From Oscillospiraceae bacterium (lineage in GTDB: Bacteria; Bacillota; Clostridia; Oscillospirales; Oscillospiraceae): DNA of 17,321 nucleotides. A model generated the notes under the pieces. It made no database searches and had not been told where the DNA came from. It saw only the letters and a program-made list of their open reading frames with translations. Each line of letters starts with the position of its first letter. The first letter of the stretch is position 1. Positions 8,201 to 15,274 of this stretch are shown piece by piece. A program made the position numbers and the translations under genes. The stretch lies in the NCBI GenBank assembly GCA_009776905.1, contig WRMX01000060.1, positions 1-17,321 of the forward strand. The letters run 5' to 3'.

Positions 8201-8470
8201 GATGCTGTATCTATTTAGGTATCTTGTATTGTGAATCCGGGAAAGGCAGTGCAGACGGCAGCATGAGGCGATTTCGCTGAAAACAAGCGCGAATTTGGCG
8301 CAGCGCAGCCGTAAAAACGGCATGGATGCCGTTTTAGCCGATTCACGGCACGGACGCCGTGTAGAGGCGCTAGGCGGAGCAAGTCAAAGGAGTGCTATGT
8401 TTTCGCGAAATCCAGCCGTAGCTGCCGGATGCACTGCCTTTCTCGGATGAACCTGAATAGATAAATCATC
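8201..8470. repeat. 270-bp imperfect palindromic element (candidate MITE/REP-like repeat or structured RNA)
   Basis: The termini are inverted repeats: 8201-8220 against 8451-8470, 17 of 20 bases complementary. Inside, ATCCGGGAAAGGCAGTGC (8235-8252) pairs with GCACTGCCTTTCTCGGAT (8431-8448, 17 of 18), GGCAGC (8257-8262) with GCTGCC (8421-8426), and GATTTCGCTGAAAAC (8270-8284) with GTTTTCGCGAAATC (8399-8412) with one bulge. Two local hairpins lie in the centre: AAAACGGCAT/ATGCCGTTTT (8314-8335) and CACGGC/GCCGTG (8344-8361). A 12-nt stretch at 8221-8232 is unpaired. No coding signal fits. No clear target-site duplication was seen. Its base make-up is GC-rich inside AT-rich flanks, suggesting insertion. 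Confidence 0.6.
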
Positions 8471-8511
8471 ATATCAATTATAACATACATCCTTCAATAG
8501 CGCATAAAAAT

Positions 8512-8540
8512 TTGATTGTTCCGCAAAACCATGATACAAT
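8512..8540 (+). promoter_or_regulatory. sigma-A-type promoter for the small membrane protein gene
   Basis: TTGATT (8512-8517), 17 nt, TACAAT (8535-8540). The transcript would begin about 30 nt before the ATG at 8575, with AGGAGG at 8561-8566. A similar CATGNTACAATGAT string occurs at 8190-8203 just before the palindrome. Confidence 0.7.
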
Positions 8541-8574
8541 GATTGCAATCAACCCCCCACAGGAGGCAGAAGCA

Positions 8575-8997
8575 ATGCCATACTTATTCGCAGTCATCGC
8601 AATACTCGTGGTCGCAAACTTCTACCTGCTCTTCAGACGCAGGAACAAAGGCCGCAACGTCGGCAAAACTGCAAAAGCACAACGCGAGGCTCAAGTGAAG
8701 CACCATGCCGACCTCGTGCGCAAGCTCGACCGCGAACAAGAAGACGCAGCCAGGCGCGTGGAACTCCGCAACAAAACTTTGGAAATGTACGAACAAGTCA
8801 AAACAAACTCCGCCGAAAAAGAAAAAGCAGAAAACGCAGACAGCGTGGCACATACAAACGGCTCTGATGGCTCCCCGGACGGCGCAGACAGCGCAGACAG
8901 CGCGCAACACACTGACGTTCCGGACAGCGTGGACAGTGCAGACCATGCAGGCAACTCCGACAGCGAGGAACGCACCGCATCTGCTCAGGACAAATAA
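8575..8997 (+). CDS. small single-span membrane protein with acidic low-complexity tail, function unknown
   Basis: The 140-residue protein starts at ATG 8575, 8 nt after AGGAGG; a longer reading from TTG 8512 would begin inside the -35 hexamer and is unlikely. Residues 2-20 (PYLFAVIAILVVANFYLLF) form one transmembrane helix, followed at once by RRRNKGR, so the tail should be cytoplasmic. Residues 30-85 are highly charged and probably helical or coiled-coil (AQREAQVKHHADLVRKLDRE). The last ~55 residues are Asp/Ser/Ala-rich with DSAD/DSVDSAD repeats and likely disordered. It has a single-gene layout with its own promoter. I do not recognise the family. The overall shape (short anchor, coiled coil, acidic tail) suits a membrane-tethered adaptor, but this is only inference. 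Confidence 0.75.
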   Translation: MPYLFAVIAILVVANFYLLFRRRNKGRNVGKTAKAQREAQVKHHADLVRKLDREQEDAARRVELRNKTLEMYEQVKTNSAEKEKAENADSVAHTNGSDGSPDGADSADSAQHTDVPDSVDSADHAGNSDSEERTASAQDK

Positions 8998-9020
8998 TAT
9001 CCTGCTAAAACAATATGAAA

Positions 9021-9050
9021 CGCTCGCGGCCGCTCCAAAGGCCGCGAGCG
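9021..9050. terminator. strong stem-loop between convergent genes (clpC operon terminator)
   Basis: CGCTCGCGGCC (9021-9031) and GGCCGCGAGCG (9040-9050) form a perfect 11-bp stem with an 8-nt loop. On the minus strand it is followed by TTTCATATTGTTTT, so it best serves the clpC operon; the plus-strand side has no U-run. Confidence 0.65.
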
Positions 9051-9130
9051 CAACTATATCCGAAAACTAACGCGAGATACCTACCCATTACCGAAACGCC
9101 GCTTGCTCCGGCCCAATGCGTTTTCTACCT

Positions 9131-11590
9131 CTAGGCCTGCGCCGCCAAGTCAAATTCAATCTTCCCGTCCCTGGCAACCACCAGCACAGTCTCGCCCTCC
9201 TTAATGCTCCCGTCAAGCATCTTCTCAGCAGCCAAATCCTCCACGGAACTCTGGATCGCCCTTCGCAGCGGCCGCGCGCCGTAAATCGGGTCAAACCCCA
9301 ATCCCACCAGCAAATCTATTGCCGAATCGTCTACGGCCATAGTAATCCCGATCGATTCCATGCGCCCCTTGACCATATCGAGCATCTTCGAGCAAATCTC
9401 CTTGATATCATCGCGGCTCAGCTTATGGAAAACAATCGTCTCATCGATCCTGTTTAGGAACTCCGGCTTGAAAAGCCGCTTGACCTCTTCCATCACAGCT
9501 TCCTGGATCTGCTCGAATTCCGCCCTGCCGCTGTCATCATCGCCGGAACTGAACCCCAGCTTCGTGCGCTTCTCGGTGATATTGCGCGCGCCCGCATTGG
9601 AAGTCATGACAATGATGGTGTTCTTGAAGTCCACATGGCGGCCCTGCGAATCTGTCAGCACGCCATCTTCCATAATCTGTAGCATAATGTTGAAAACATC
9701 CTCATGCGCCTTCTCAATCTCGTCAAAAAGGAGCACGGAATACGGCCGGCGGCGAACCTTCTCCGTCAAGTGGCCGCCATCGTCATATCCGACATATCCG
9801 GGCGGAGAGCCAATCAGCTTCGACGTCGTGTGCTTTTCCATGTATTCCGACATGTCGACTCGCAGCATGGCGCTCTCGTCCCCAAACATCGCCTCGGCCA
9901 ACGCCTTGCACAGCTCGGTCTTCCCGACGCCGGTCGGCCCCAGGAACAAGAACGAGCCTATCGGTCGCTTCGGGTCCTTCAGCCCGACCCTGCCCCTCCG
10001 CAGCGCCTTTGCGACCGCAGTGACGGCAACGTCCTGGCCGACGACGCGCCTGTGCAGCGCCTCCTCCATGTTCAAAAGCCGTTCGCCCTCGTCCTGGTTG
10101 ATGCTTGTCACGGGAATGCCCGTCCAACCGGCGACGACCTCCGCGATATCCTCCTCGCCCACGCACCCCGAATTGCCGCTCTTCGCGACCTCCCAAGTCT
10201 TGCGCGCGTTCTCGATGGCTTCGTTCAAGTCCTTTTCCTTGTCCCTCAACCCGGCGGCGCGCTCAAAATCCTGGCTCTGCACGGCAGCCTCTTTTTCGTT
10301 CGCCAAGGCCTCCTTCTGCGCTTCCAAATCCTTTAAGTCGGGAGGCAGCCTCAACGAATTCATCCTGACTCGCGAAGACGCCTCATCGATCAAATCTATC
10401 GCCTTGTCCGGCAGGAACCTGTCGTTGATGTATCTGCTCGACATCTTCACGGCCGCATCGATCGCCTCATCGCTGATCTTCAGCTTATGGTGCGCCTCGT
10501 ACCTGTCTCGCAAGCCTTTCAGGATTCGTACAGATTCCTCTTGCGAGGGCTCGTTGATGGTCACGGGCTGGAACCGACGCTCGAGCGCGGCATCCTTTTC
10601 CACATGCTTTCTATACTCATTGAGCGTCGTCGCCCCGATGATCTGCATCTCGCCACGCCCCAATGCGGGCTTGATAATATTCGCGGCATCGATGGCCCCT
10701 TCGGCCGCGCCCGCTCCGATTATGGTATGCAGCTCGTCGATGAATAAAATGATGTCGCCCGACTTCATAACTTCCTCGATCGCAGTCTTGATGCGCTCCT
10801 CAAACTCGCCCCTGTACTTCGTCCCGGCGACCATGCCGCTGAGGTCGAGAGTCACAATACGCTTGTTCAGCAGCGTCTCCGGCACGTCGCCCGTGACGAC
10901 GCGCTGCGCCAGCCCCTCCGCGATGGCGGTCTTCCCGACCCCCGGCTCCCCGATCAGCACGGGATTGTTTTTTGTCCGCCTCGATAAAATCTGGACGACG
11001 CGCTGGATTTCATCCTCCCTGCCAATGACAGGGTCAAGCGTGCCAAGCGCGGCCGCATCCGTCAAATCGCGGCTGAACTGGTCCAAAGTCTTCGTCTCGC
11101 TCTTGCCTTGCCTGCCGGCTGCCGCCGGACTCTTCACGGGCTTGTACACATTGCTCCTGAAAACATTTACGATATCAGTGTACATTTTGTTAAGATCGGC
11201 GCCGGTCACAAGAATCAGCTTCGCGGCCACGCTGTCATATTCACGCAGTATGCCCAGCAAAATATGCTCCGTGCTGACATACCCGTGCCCCAGTCTGTTC
11301 GCTTCCATTGCCGCCGTCTCGATAATATGCTTCGCGCTCGGCGTCAACCCCTGCAGCGCCGATTCGCTCGTGGCCCCGCGCCCGACGTTCTTAACGATCA
11401 GGTCATAGATCAGCTGGCTCTCCAGCCCCGCTTCGCGCAGAATCTTCGCCGCGACTCCGCCCCCCTCGCGGGCGAGCCCGAGCAGTATATGCTCGCTGCC
11501 GACGTAATTATGCCCCAGCTCCGACGCGGCAGCCTGCGCGTGCTCGAACGCCGCCCTTGCCCGCTCGGTATATCTATCTTCAAATCTCAT
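9131..11590 (-). CDS. clpC: ClpC, AAA+ unfoldase of the ClpCP protease
   Basis: The 819-residue protein has the full ClpC plan. Two Clp_N repeats occupy residues 1-145. NBD1 carries GEPGVGKT (214-221) and Walker B ILFIDELH (281-288). A UVR-type middle stretch (QDFERAAGLRDKEKDL) lies at about 440-455 within the M-domain. NBD2 carries GPTGVGKT (551-558) and LLFDEIEKAH (620-629). KLGF at 677-680 is the expected ClpP-docking tripeptide loop. It unfolds substrates for ClpP; in relatives the adaptors are MecA or McsB and the N-domain can read phospho-arginine tags. GGAAGTG lies just before the ATG. It is the last gene of the ctsR-mcsA-clpC operon, 65 nt after mcsA; clpP is not in the window. Regulation is by CtsR at 12639-12716. 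Confidence 0.97.
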   Translation of the reverse strand: MRFEDRYTERARAAFEHAQAAASELGHNYVGSEHILLGLAREGGGVAAKILREAGLESQLIYDLIVKNVGRGATSESALQGLTPSAKHIIETAAMEANRLGHGYVSTEHILLGILREYDSVAAKLILVTGADLNKMYTDIVNVFRSNVYKPVKSPAAAGRQGKSETKTLDQFSRDLTDAAALGTLDPVIGREDEIQRVVQILSRRTKNNPVLIGEPGVGKTAIAEGLAQRVVTGDVPETLLNKRIVTLDLSGMVAGTKYRGEFEERIKTAIEEVMKSGDIILFIDELHTIIGAGAAEGAIDAANIIKPALGRGEMQIIGATTLNEYRKHVEKDAALERRFQPVTINEPSQEESVRILKGLRDRYEAHHKLKISDEAIDAAVKMSSRYINDRFLPDKAIDLIDEASSRVRMNSLRLPPDLKDLEAQKEALANEKEAAVQSQDFERAAGLRDKEKDLNEAIENARKTWEVAKSGNSGCVGEEDIAEVVAGWTGIPVTSINQDEGERLLNMEEALHRRVVGQDVAVTAVAKALRRGRVGLKDPKRPIGSFLFLGPTGVGKTELCKALAEAMFGDESAMLRVDMSEYMEKHTTSKLIGSPPGYVGYDDGGHLTEKVRRRPYSVLLFDEIEKAHEDVFNIMLQIMEDGVLTDSQGRHVDFKNTIIVMTSNAGARNITEKRTKLGFSSGDDDSGRAEFEQIQEAVMEEVKRLFKPEFLNRIDETIVFHKLSRDDIKEICSKMLDMVKGRMESIGITMAVDDSAIDLLVGLGFDPIYGARPLRRAIQSSVEDLAAEKMLDGSIKEGETVLVVARDGKIEFDLAAQA

Positions 11591-11608
11591 ATCACACTTC
11601 CTTTTATG

Positions 11609-11644
11609 TAACAGATACAGTTACAGTTTCAGTTACAGTCGCAG
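11609..11644. repeat. hexanucleotide tandem repeat in mcsA-clpC spacer
   Basis: Six consecutive 6-nt units with consensus TTACAG (TAACAG, ATACAG, TTACAG, TTTCAG, TTACAG, TCGCAG) fill most of the 65-nt spacer. This looks like a short slippage repeat. Copy number could vary and change the distance between the two genes; no structure is evident. Confidence 0.6.
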
Positions 11645-11655
11645 GCACAAAGGTG

Positions 11656-12153
11656 CTATTCCCCTGCCTCCATCTGACGGATCTGGTCCCGTAACTCCGC
11701 AGCCTTTTCAAAATCATCTTTATCCGCGGCAAGCCGCATCTGTTCGCGCATGATGTTGATCTCGCGGCGCTTTAACATTTCCTGGTCGATCTCAGCGGGC
11801 TGCGCCTGCTGCGCGGGCTCCGCGCAATTGCAATCGCCCTGCTCCTCCGCCCCCATGCAGCGCTCCTCGCCCCCGGCGATCCTCTGCGGCATGAAAGCGA
11901 CCATCGGCGCTCCGAACAAACTCCAGCCAAAAGGCCCCAATGCTCCAATCTGCTGCCGGGGCATGAACCCGTTGCGCCCCCCGAAAATCGGCATGAACCT
12001 GTCAAACATACCGCCAAAGTCAAACATGCTTTCAAAGTCATATCCGGACTCTGTGGCGCATTCGGAGCATAGATGCGTTTCCGTCACGGCCCCGTTTACA
12101 TTCGATGAATAATGAAAATTGATCTCATTCTTTCCGCATTTCTGACATTTCAT
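11656..12153 (-). CDS. mcsA: McsA-like zinc-finger protein with UVR motif
   Basis: The 165-residue protein has four Cys in two pairs, C3/C6 and C29/C32, giving one N-terminal zinc-finger of the McsA type (MKCQKCGKN and HLCSECA). A Phe/Met/Gly/Pro-rich middle (40-95) and a Cys/Glu/Gln-rich patch (C99, C108, C110) follow. The C-terminus (128-162) is a UvrB/UvrC motif helix (DDFEKAAELRDQIRQME) like that in ClpC-interacting partners. In Bacillus, McsA activates the McsB arginine kinase and helps relieve CtsR repression; here no mcsB follows. AGGAGG precedes the ATG. It sits 18 nt after ctsR and 65 nt before clpC. Some databases would call it a UvrB/UvrC motif-containing protein. Confidence 0.85.
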   Translation of the reverse strand: MKCQKCGKNEINFHYSSNVNGAVTETHLCSECATESGYDFESMFDFGGMFDRFMPIFGGRNGFMPRQQIGALGPFGWSLFGAPMVAFMPQRIAGGEERCMGAEEQGDCNCAEPAQQAQPAEIDQEMLKRREINIMREQMRLAADKDDFEKAAELRDQIRQMEAGE

Positions 12154-12171
12154 AATTAAAACCTCCTAATT

Positions 12172-12621
12172 TTACAATAGATAAATTAACAATTGCTTCA
12201 GTATGCTCGCCCTAAGCACGTCGCGCAAGTCAGGCGGTGCAGGACGCAGCGCGTTGTTTCCCGTCGCAGATAAAATCAACCTGGTCTCAGAGTCGCTTAT
12301 GATGCCGCTTTGCCTCAAATTCGCCATCAAGGCCGTGACGGTGTTGACATCGACAGTGTCGCCTATAGCATTCACAGTGTGCATGATCAGGCGCTCCGGT
12401 TCCATCTCTACCCTTGTAATACGGATGTATCCTCCGCCTCCTCGCCTGCTCTCCACGATATACCCATGCTCAGGCGAAAACCTTGTCGAGATCACGTAAT
12501 TGATCTGGCTCGGCACGCAATTGAACCGATTTGCGAGTTCCGCCCGCTGCAGCTCCGCGGTCCCGCCCGTCTCGCTGAGCATATCGTCGATGAAGCCTGC
12601 GATGATATCGCTGATTCTCAT
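12172..12621 (-). CDS. ctsR: CtsR, repressor of class III heat-shock genes
   Basis: The 149-residue protein starts at ATG 12621 after GGAGG at 5 nt; an in-frame ATG at 12633 overlaps that Shine-Dalgarno and is rejected. The winged-helix region is highly typical: AELANRFNCVPSQINYVIST (28-46) for the DNA-reading helix, HGYIVESRRGGGGYIRI (52-68) for the wing with the tetraglycine loop that senses heat in Bacillus CtsR. The C-terminal half is the dimer/McsB-facing domain. It binds a tandem GGTCAAA heptad; two such sites flank its own promoter, so it autoregulates. It is the first gene of ctsR-mcsA-clpC. In relatives the Arg before the glycine loop is an McsB phosphorylation target; with mcsB missing, heat sensing by CtsR itself is the simplest model. 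Confidence 0.96.
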   Translation of the reverse strand: MRISDIIAGFIDDMLSETGGTAELQRAELANRFNCVPSQINYVISTRFSPEHGYIVESRRGGGGYIRITRVEMEPERLIMHTVNAIGDTVDVNTVTALMANLRQSGIISDSETRLILSATGNNALRPAPPDLRDVLRASILKQLLIYLL

Positions 12622-12638
12622 ACATACCTCCATTTGAC

Positions 12639-12655
12639 TTTGACTATCTTTGACC
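12639..12655 (-). promoter_or_regulatory. CtsR operator 1 (downstream of -10)
   Basis: Minus strand GGTCAAAGATAGTCAAA matches the published RGTCAAANANRGTCAAA consensus at every defined base. It is placed about 8 nt after the -10, over the likely start site. A third half site GTCAAA follows at 12633-12638. Confidence 0.9.
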
Positions 12656-12663
12656 TTGGTTGG

Positions 12664-12692
12664 ATTCTACCTCACAACGCGCAGCTATGCAA
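12664..12692 (-). promoter_or_regulatory. ctsR operon promoter
   Basis: Minus strand TTGCAT (12687-12692), 17 nt, TAGAAT (12664-12669). It is bracketed by two CtsR operators, which fits repression by blocking RNA polymerase. Confidence 0.8.
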
Positions 12693-12699
12693 GCACCGT

Positions 12700-12716
12700 T
12701 TTGACCTTTTCTGACC
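12700..12716 (-). promoter_or_regulatory. CtsR operator 2 (upstream of -35)
   Basis: Minus strand GGTCAGAAAAGGTCAAA differs from the CtsR consensus at one base (G for A in the first heptad). It lies 7 nt upstream of the -35 hexamer, 61 bp from operator 1. Confidence 0.75.
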
Positions 12717-13028
12717 ATTATGCTCGCCAAAATTCGGCAATACCTTGCCTATGCTGCAAAATACGCAATATTTCGTTAATTTTCGCGATATTTCTCCATT
12801 TTCCAAAATTTTATCGTCAAGGCTCTATTTTTGTTTAAACATACAAAGTTGAAAAAACACACACTTTAATGTTGATTCTTTCGCGCCGATGTATTAAGCT
12901 ATCTCCATTCCGCAAAATCAATTTCAATTCACGCACTGTGAATCAGCAACAAAACGAATGGGGGCACGTTCCGGCCGCCGCCCTGGCTTTCAGGGCGATT
13001 CCTGCCGAACGTGGATGGGGGAGCAGCA
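12717..13028. other. AT-rich spacer between ctsR promoter and recombinase gene
   Basis: About 310 bp with no gene. The left two thirds are AT-rich with no convincing plus-strand promoter; TGTTGA-N16-TATTAA near 12869-12896 is the best but weak. A 17-bp dyad, ATTCAC-GCACT-GTGAAT, lies at 12927-12943 and could be an operator or recombinase site. The right end holds the hairpin at 12965-13013. Confidence 0.5.
12965..13013 (+). promoter_or_regulatory. leader hairpin just upstream of the recombinase start
   Basis: CACGTT (12965-12970) and CGGC (12972-12975) pair with GCCG (13004-13007) and AACGTG (13008-13013); inside, CGCCCTG (12979-12985) pairs with CAGGGCG (12991-12997). The 49-nt structure ends 3 nt before the GGGGGAG Shine-Dalgarno. 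It may affect translation or act as an attenuator; there is no U-run. Confidence 0.5.
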
Positions 13029-13913
13029 TTGTTGGGCAACTCATATATTGAACAATATAGATCATACCTGACAGACGAGCGTAAAATGTCTGCAAACACC
13101 ATTGCCTCGTACATGCGGGACATCAACCAGTTTGCCGTTTTTTACATAAATGGCGGCAACGCTGACCTCATAGAGGTCACTGAGGGCGATGTCCGCTTGT
13201 TTTTGGAATGGCTCGAATCCAACGGCCGCTCTCCTGCCACCGTCTCGCGCTGCACGGCCTCCCTCAAGCTGTTCTTCGCCCGAATGCAATGCGAGGGCCA
13301 TATCCAATGCAGCCCTGCTGCCTGCGTTTCAAAGAGCTCCGCCACAAAAAAGCCGCCCAAGGTGCTTACGGGAGAAGAAATAGACAAGCTCATAGAGCAG
13401 CCCGACACCTCCGATGTCAAAGGCATTCGCGACAAAGCGATGCTCGAGACGCTTTACGCCACAGGCATCCGCGTCAGCGAGCTCGTTGCGCTGGACGAGA
13501 CGGACGTCAATCTTTCCACAGGGTTGATCACCTGCCGCAACGGCAAAGAACGGGTCATCCCCATTTACGATGCCGCCGTCAAAGCGATCCGCATCTACTT
13601 GTCCACAGCGCGCGCGCAGCTCGTATCCCCAGACGAAACCGCCCTGTTCGTCAATACAAGCGGCCGGCGAATGTCGCGCCAGGGCTTCTGGAAAATTCTC
13701 AAAGGCTATGCTGAGGACGCGAATATCAGCGATGACATAACTCCCCTCATGCTGCGGCACTCATTCGCCGCGCATCTGCTTGAAAACGGCGCTGACCTTC
13801 GTTCGCTGCAGGAGATGCTCGGCCACGCCGACATTTCTTCCACGCAGGTCTACGCGCGCGTTATCAAAAAAAGCCTCAAGGATGTATATAAAAAAGCGCA
13901 CCCCAAAGCATAA
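13029..13913 (+). CDS. tyrosine recombinase, XerC/XerD type, with His-to-Leu in the HxxR motif
   Basis: The protein is about 294 residues from TTG 13029 (GGGGGAG 5 nt upstream; a second TTG at 13032 is possible, and GTG 13011 lies inside a hairpin). The N-terminal SAM-like core-binding domain spans 1-95; the catalytic domain spans 110-294. Catalytic residues: Arg148 in TGIRVSEL, Lys173 in NGKERVIPI, Arg243 in LRHSFAAHLL, His266 in LGHADIS, and nucleophile Tyr275 in QVYARV. The residue that should be His in the HxxR box is Leu240 (codon CTC; PLMLRH rather than PHxLRH), a single base from CAC. The size and lack of extra domains fit a chromosomal Xer rather than a phage integrase. No att duplications or phage genes are nearby. 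Activity may be reduced or normal; unknown. A hairpin follows the stop codon. Confidence 0.88.
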   Translation: MLGNSYIEQYRSYLTDERKMSANTIASYMRDINQFAVFYINGGNADLIEVTEGDVRLFLEWLESNGRSPATVSRCTASLKLFFARMQCEGHIQCSPAACVSKSSATKKPPKVLTGEEIDKLIEQPDTSDVKGIRDKAMLETLYATGIRVSELVALDETDVNLSTGLITCRNGKERVIPIYDAAVKAIRIYLSTARAQLVSPDETALFVNTSGRRMSRQGFWKILKGYAEDANISDDITPLMLRHSFAAHLLENGADLRSLQEMLGHADISSTQVYARVIKKSLKDVYKKAHPKA

Positions 13914-13915
13914 GA

Positions 13916-13939
13916 GGCGCCGGGGCGCCCATTATTTTT
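13916..13939 (+). terminator. possible weak terminator after the recombinase gene
   Basis: GGCGCC (13916-13921) and GGCGCC (13924-13929) form a short GC stem followed by CATTATTTTT. The AGGAGG of the next gene follows immediately, so partial read-through is likely. Confidence 0.45.
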
Positions 13940-13950
13940 AGGAGGACCTC

Positions 13951-15213
13951 ATGAAAGACGAAACAAAATGCCTGCATTCGGGCTACACCCCGAAAAACGC
14001 TGAGCCGCGCGTCGTGCCTATCGTGCAAAGCACGACCTACGTATACGACTCGACGGAGGCCGTCGGCGCAGTTTTCGACGAGCCGACGCACAGCCTGATC
14101 TATTCCCGCTTCGCAAACCCCACCGTCATGGCGGTCGAGAACAAGATCGCCGACCTCGAGAGCGGCATCGGCGCCATGTGCACGTCATCGGGCCAGGCCG
14201 CCACTCTGCTGTCGATACTCAACTTATGCAACGCCGGGGACAGCTTCATCAGCACGTCTCAAATATATGGCGGGACTGTCAACCTCTTTTCATATACGCT
14301 TAAGAAATATGATATAGAATGCATCTTTGTGGACTGCGACGCGGACGAAAGCCAAATTCACGCCGCGTTCAAGCCAAACACGAAGCTCGTATTCGGCGAG
14401 ACTCTCGCGAACCCCGCGCTCACTGTCCTGGATCTGGAAAAATTCGCCAAAATCGCGCACGCGCACAATGTCCCGCTCATTATTGACAGCACGTTCGCGA
14501 CGCCCGTGTTGTGCAAGCCGATCGAATACGGCGCGGACATCGTCGTGCATTCCACCTCAAAATACATGGACGGCCACGCGCTCCAGGTCGGCGGGGTCAT
14601 CATTGACAGCGGCAATTTCGACTGGTCATCCGGCGACTTCCCCATGATCACTACCCCCGACGAATCATATCACGGCATCACCTACACCGACGTGTACGGC
14701 AAAAGCGCGTATATCATCAAAGCGAGGATGCAGCTCATGCGCGACTTCGGCGTCTACCCCTCGGCGCATTCCGCCTTCCTCCTCAACCTTGGCCTCGAAA
14801 CGCTCGCCCTCCGCATGCAGCGTTATTGCGAAAACGCCATCGTCGTCGCGAAGCACCTGAAAGCCTCCGACAAAGTTGAGTCCATATGCTACCCCGGGCT
14901 GGAGGACGACAAATATTACGCCCTCGCGCAAAAATACCTCAAAGGCGCGAGCGGGGTCATCTCATTCGTCGTCAAGGGTGGAAAGAGCGCGGCCATCAAA
15001 TTCATGGACTCGTTGGAGCTCGCGTCAAACCAAGTGCACGTCGCGGACATACGCACTTGCGTGCTTCACCCCGCAAGCGCGACCCACCGGCAGCTCACGG
15101 ACGAGCAGCTCGTCGCGGCCGGCGTCAGCCCCGGTATGATCCGTTTCTCAGTCGGGCTGGAGCATATCGACGACATAATCGCCGACATCGATCTCGCCTT
15201 GAAAGCGCTGTAG
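13951..15213 (+). CDS. metY: O-acetylhomoserine sulfhydrylase / Cys-Met metabolism PLP enzyme
   Basis: The 420-residue protein is a fold-type I PLP enzyme of the Cys/Met metabolism family. Blocks seen: TKCLHSGYTP (5-14), YSRFANPTV (51-59), SSGQAAT (79-85), IIDSTFATP (177-185; Asp179 contacts PLP) and HSTSKYMDGH (200-209) with PLP Lys204. The segment TPDESYHGITYTDVYG and the RMQLMRDFGVYPSAHSAFL block after the lysine are typical of O-acetylhomoserine sulfhydrylase (MetY), which makes homocysteine from O-acetylhomoserine and sulfide. Length (about 425 usual) supports this over cystathionine gamma-synthase or methionine gamma-lyase, though specificity cannot be proven by sequence. AGGAGG precedes the ATG by 5 nt. 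The gap to the recombinase gene is 37 nt. No T-box or SAM riboswitch fits in that gap. Confidence 0.88.
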   Translation: MKDETKCLHSGYTPKNAEPRVVPIVQSTTYVYDSTEAVGAVFDEPTHSLIYSRFANPTVMAVENKIADLESGIGAMCTSSGQAATLLSILNLCNAGDSFISTSQIYGGTVNLFSYTLKKYDIECIFVDCDADESQIHAAFKPNTKLVFGETLANPALTVLDLEKFAKIAHAHNVPLIIDSTFATPVLCKPIEYGADIVVHSTSKYMDGHALQVGGVIIDSGNFDWSSGDFPMITTPDESYHGITYTDVYGKSAYIIKARMQLMRDFGVYPSAHSAFLLNLGLETLALRMQRYCENAIVVAKHLKASDKVESICYPGLEDDKYYALAQKYLKGASGVISFVVKGGKSAAIKFMDSLELASNQVHVADIRTCVLHPASATHRQLTDEQLVAAGVSPGMIRFSVGLEHIDDIIADIDLALKAL

Positions 15214-15237
15214 CGCATTTCCTCAGACCATATACCG

Positions 15238-15270
15238 ACGGCGCCGCAAATCATGCGGCGCCGTTATAAT
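15238..15270. terminator. intrinsic terminator between metY and hflX (bidirectional stem)
   Basis: ACGGCGCCGC (15238-15247) and GCGGCGCCGT (15255-15264) make a perfect 10-bp stem with a 7-nt loop, followed on the plus strand by TATAATTCTT. It is best placed to end metY; the convergent hflX transcript could use the same stem. Confidence 0.75.
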
Positions 15271-15274
15271 TCTT

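Noticed and set aside
8159..8323. Longer N-terminus for the ABC-F protein
   Set aside because: The upstream in-frame residues run through the palindrome and do not resemble the family; TTG 8158 has a Shine-Dalgarno and gives the expected MITVNNLSLQFG start.
9360..11408. 682-codon open frame on the plus strand opposite clpC
   Set aside because: It is fully antisense to an unmistakable ClpC, has Ser/Leu/Ala-rich composition without motifs, and arises from codon bias of the real gene.
13029..13913. Integrase marking a prophage or integrative element
   Set aside because: No phage, conjugation or excisionase genes, no tRNA and no attachment repeats are visible; size and neighbours fit a chromosomal Xer-type protein.
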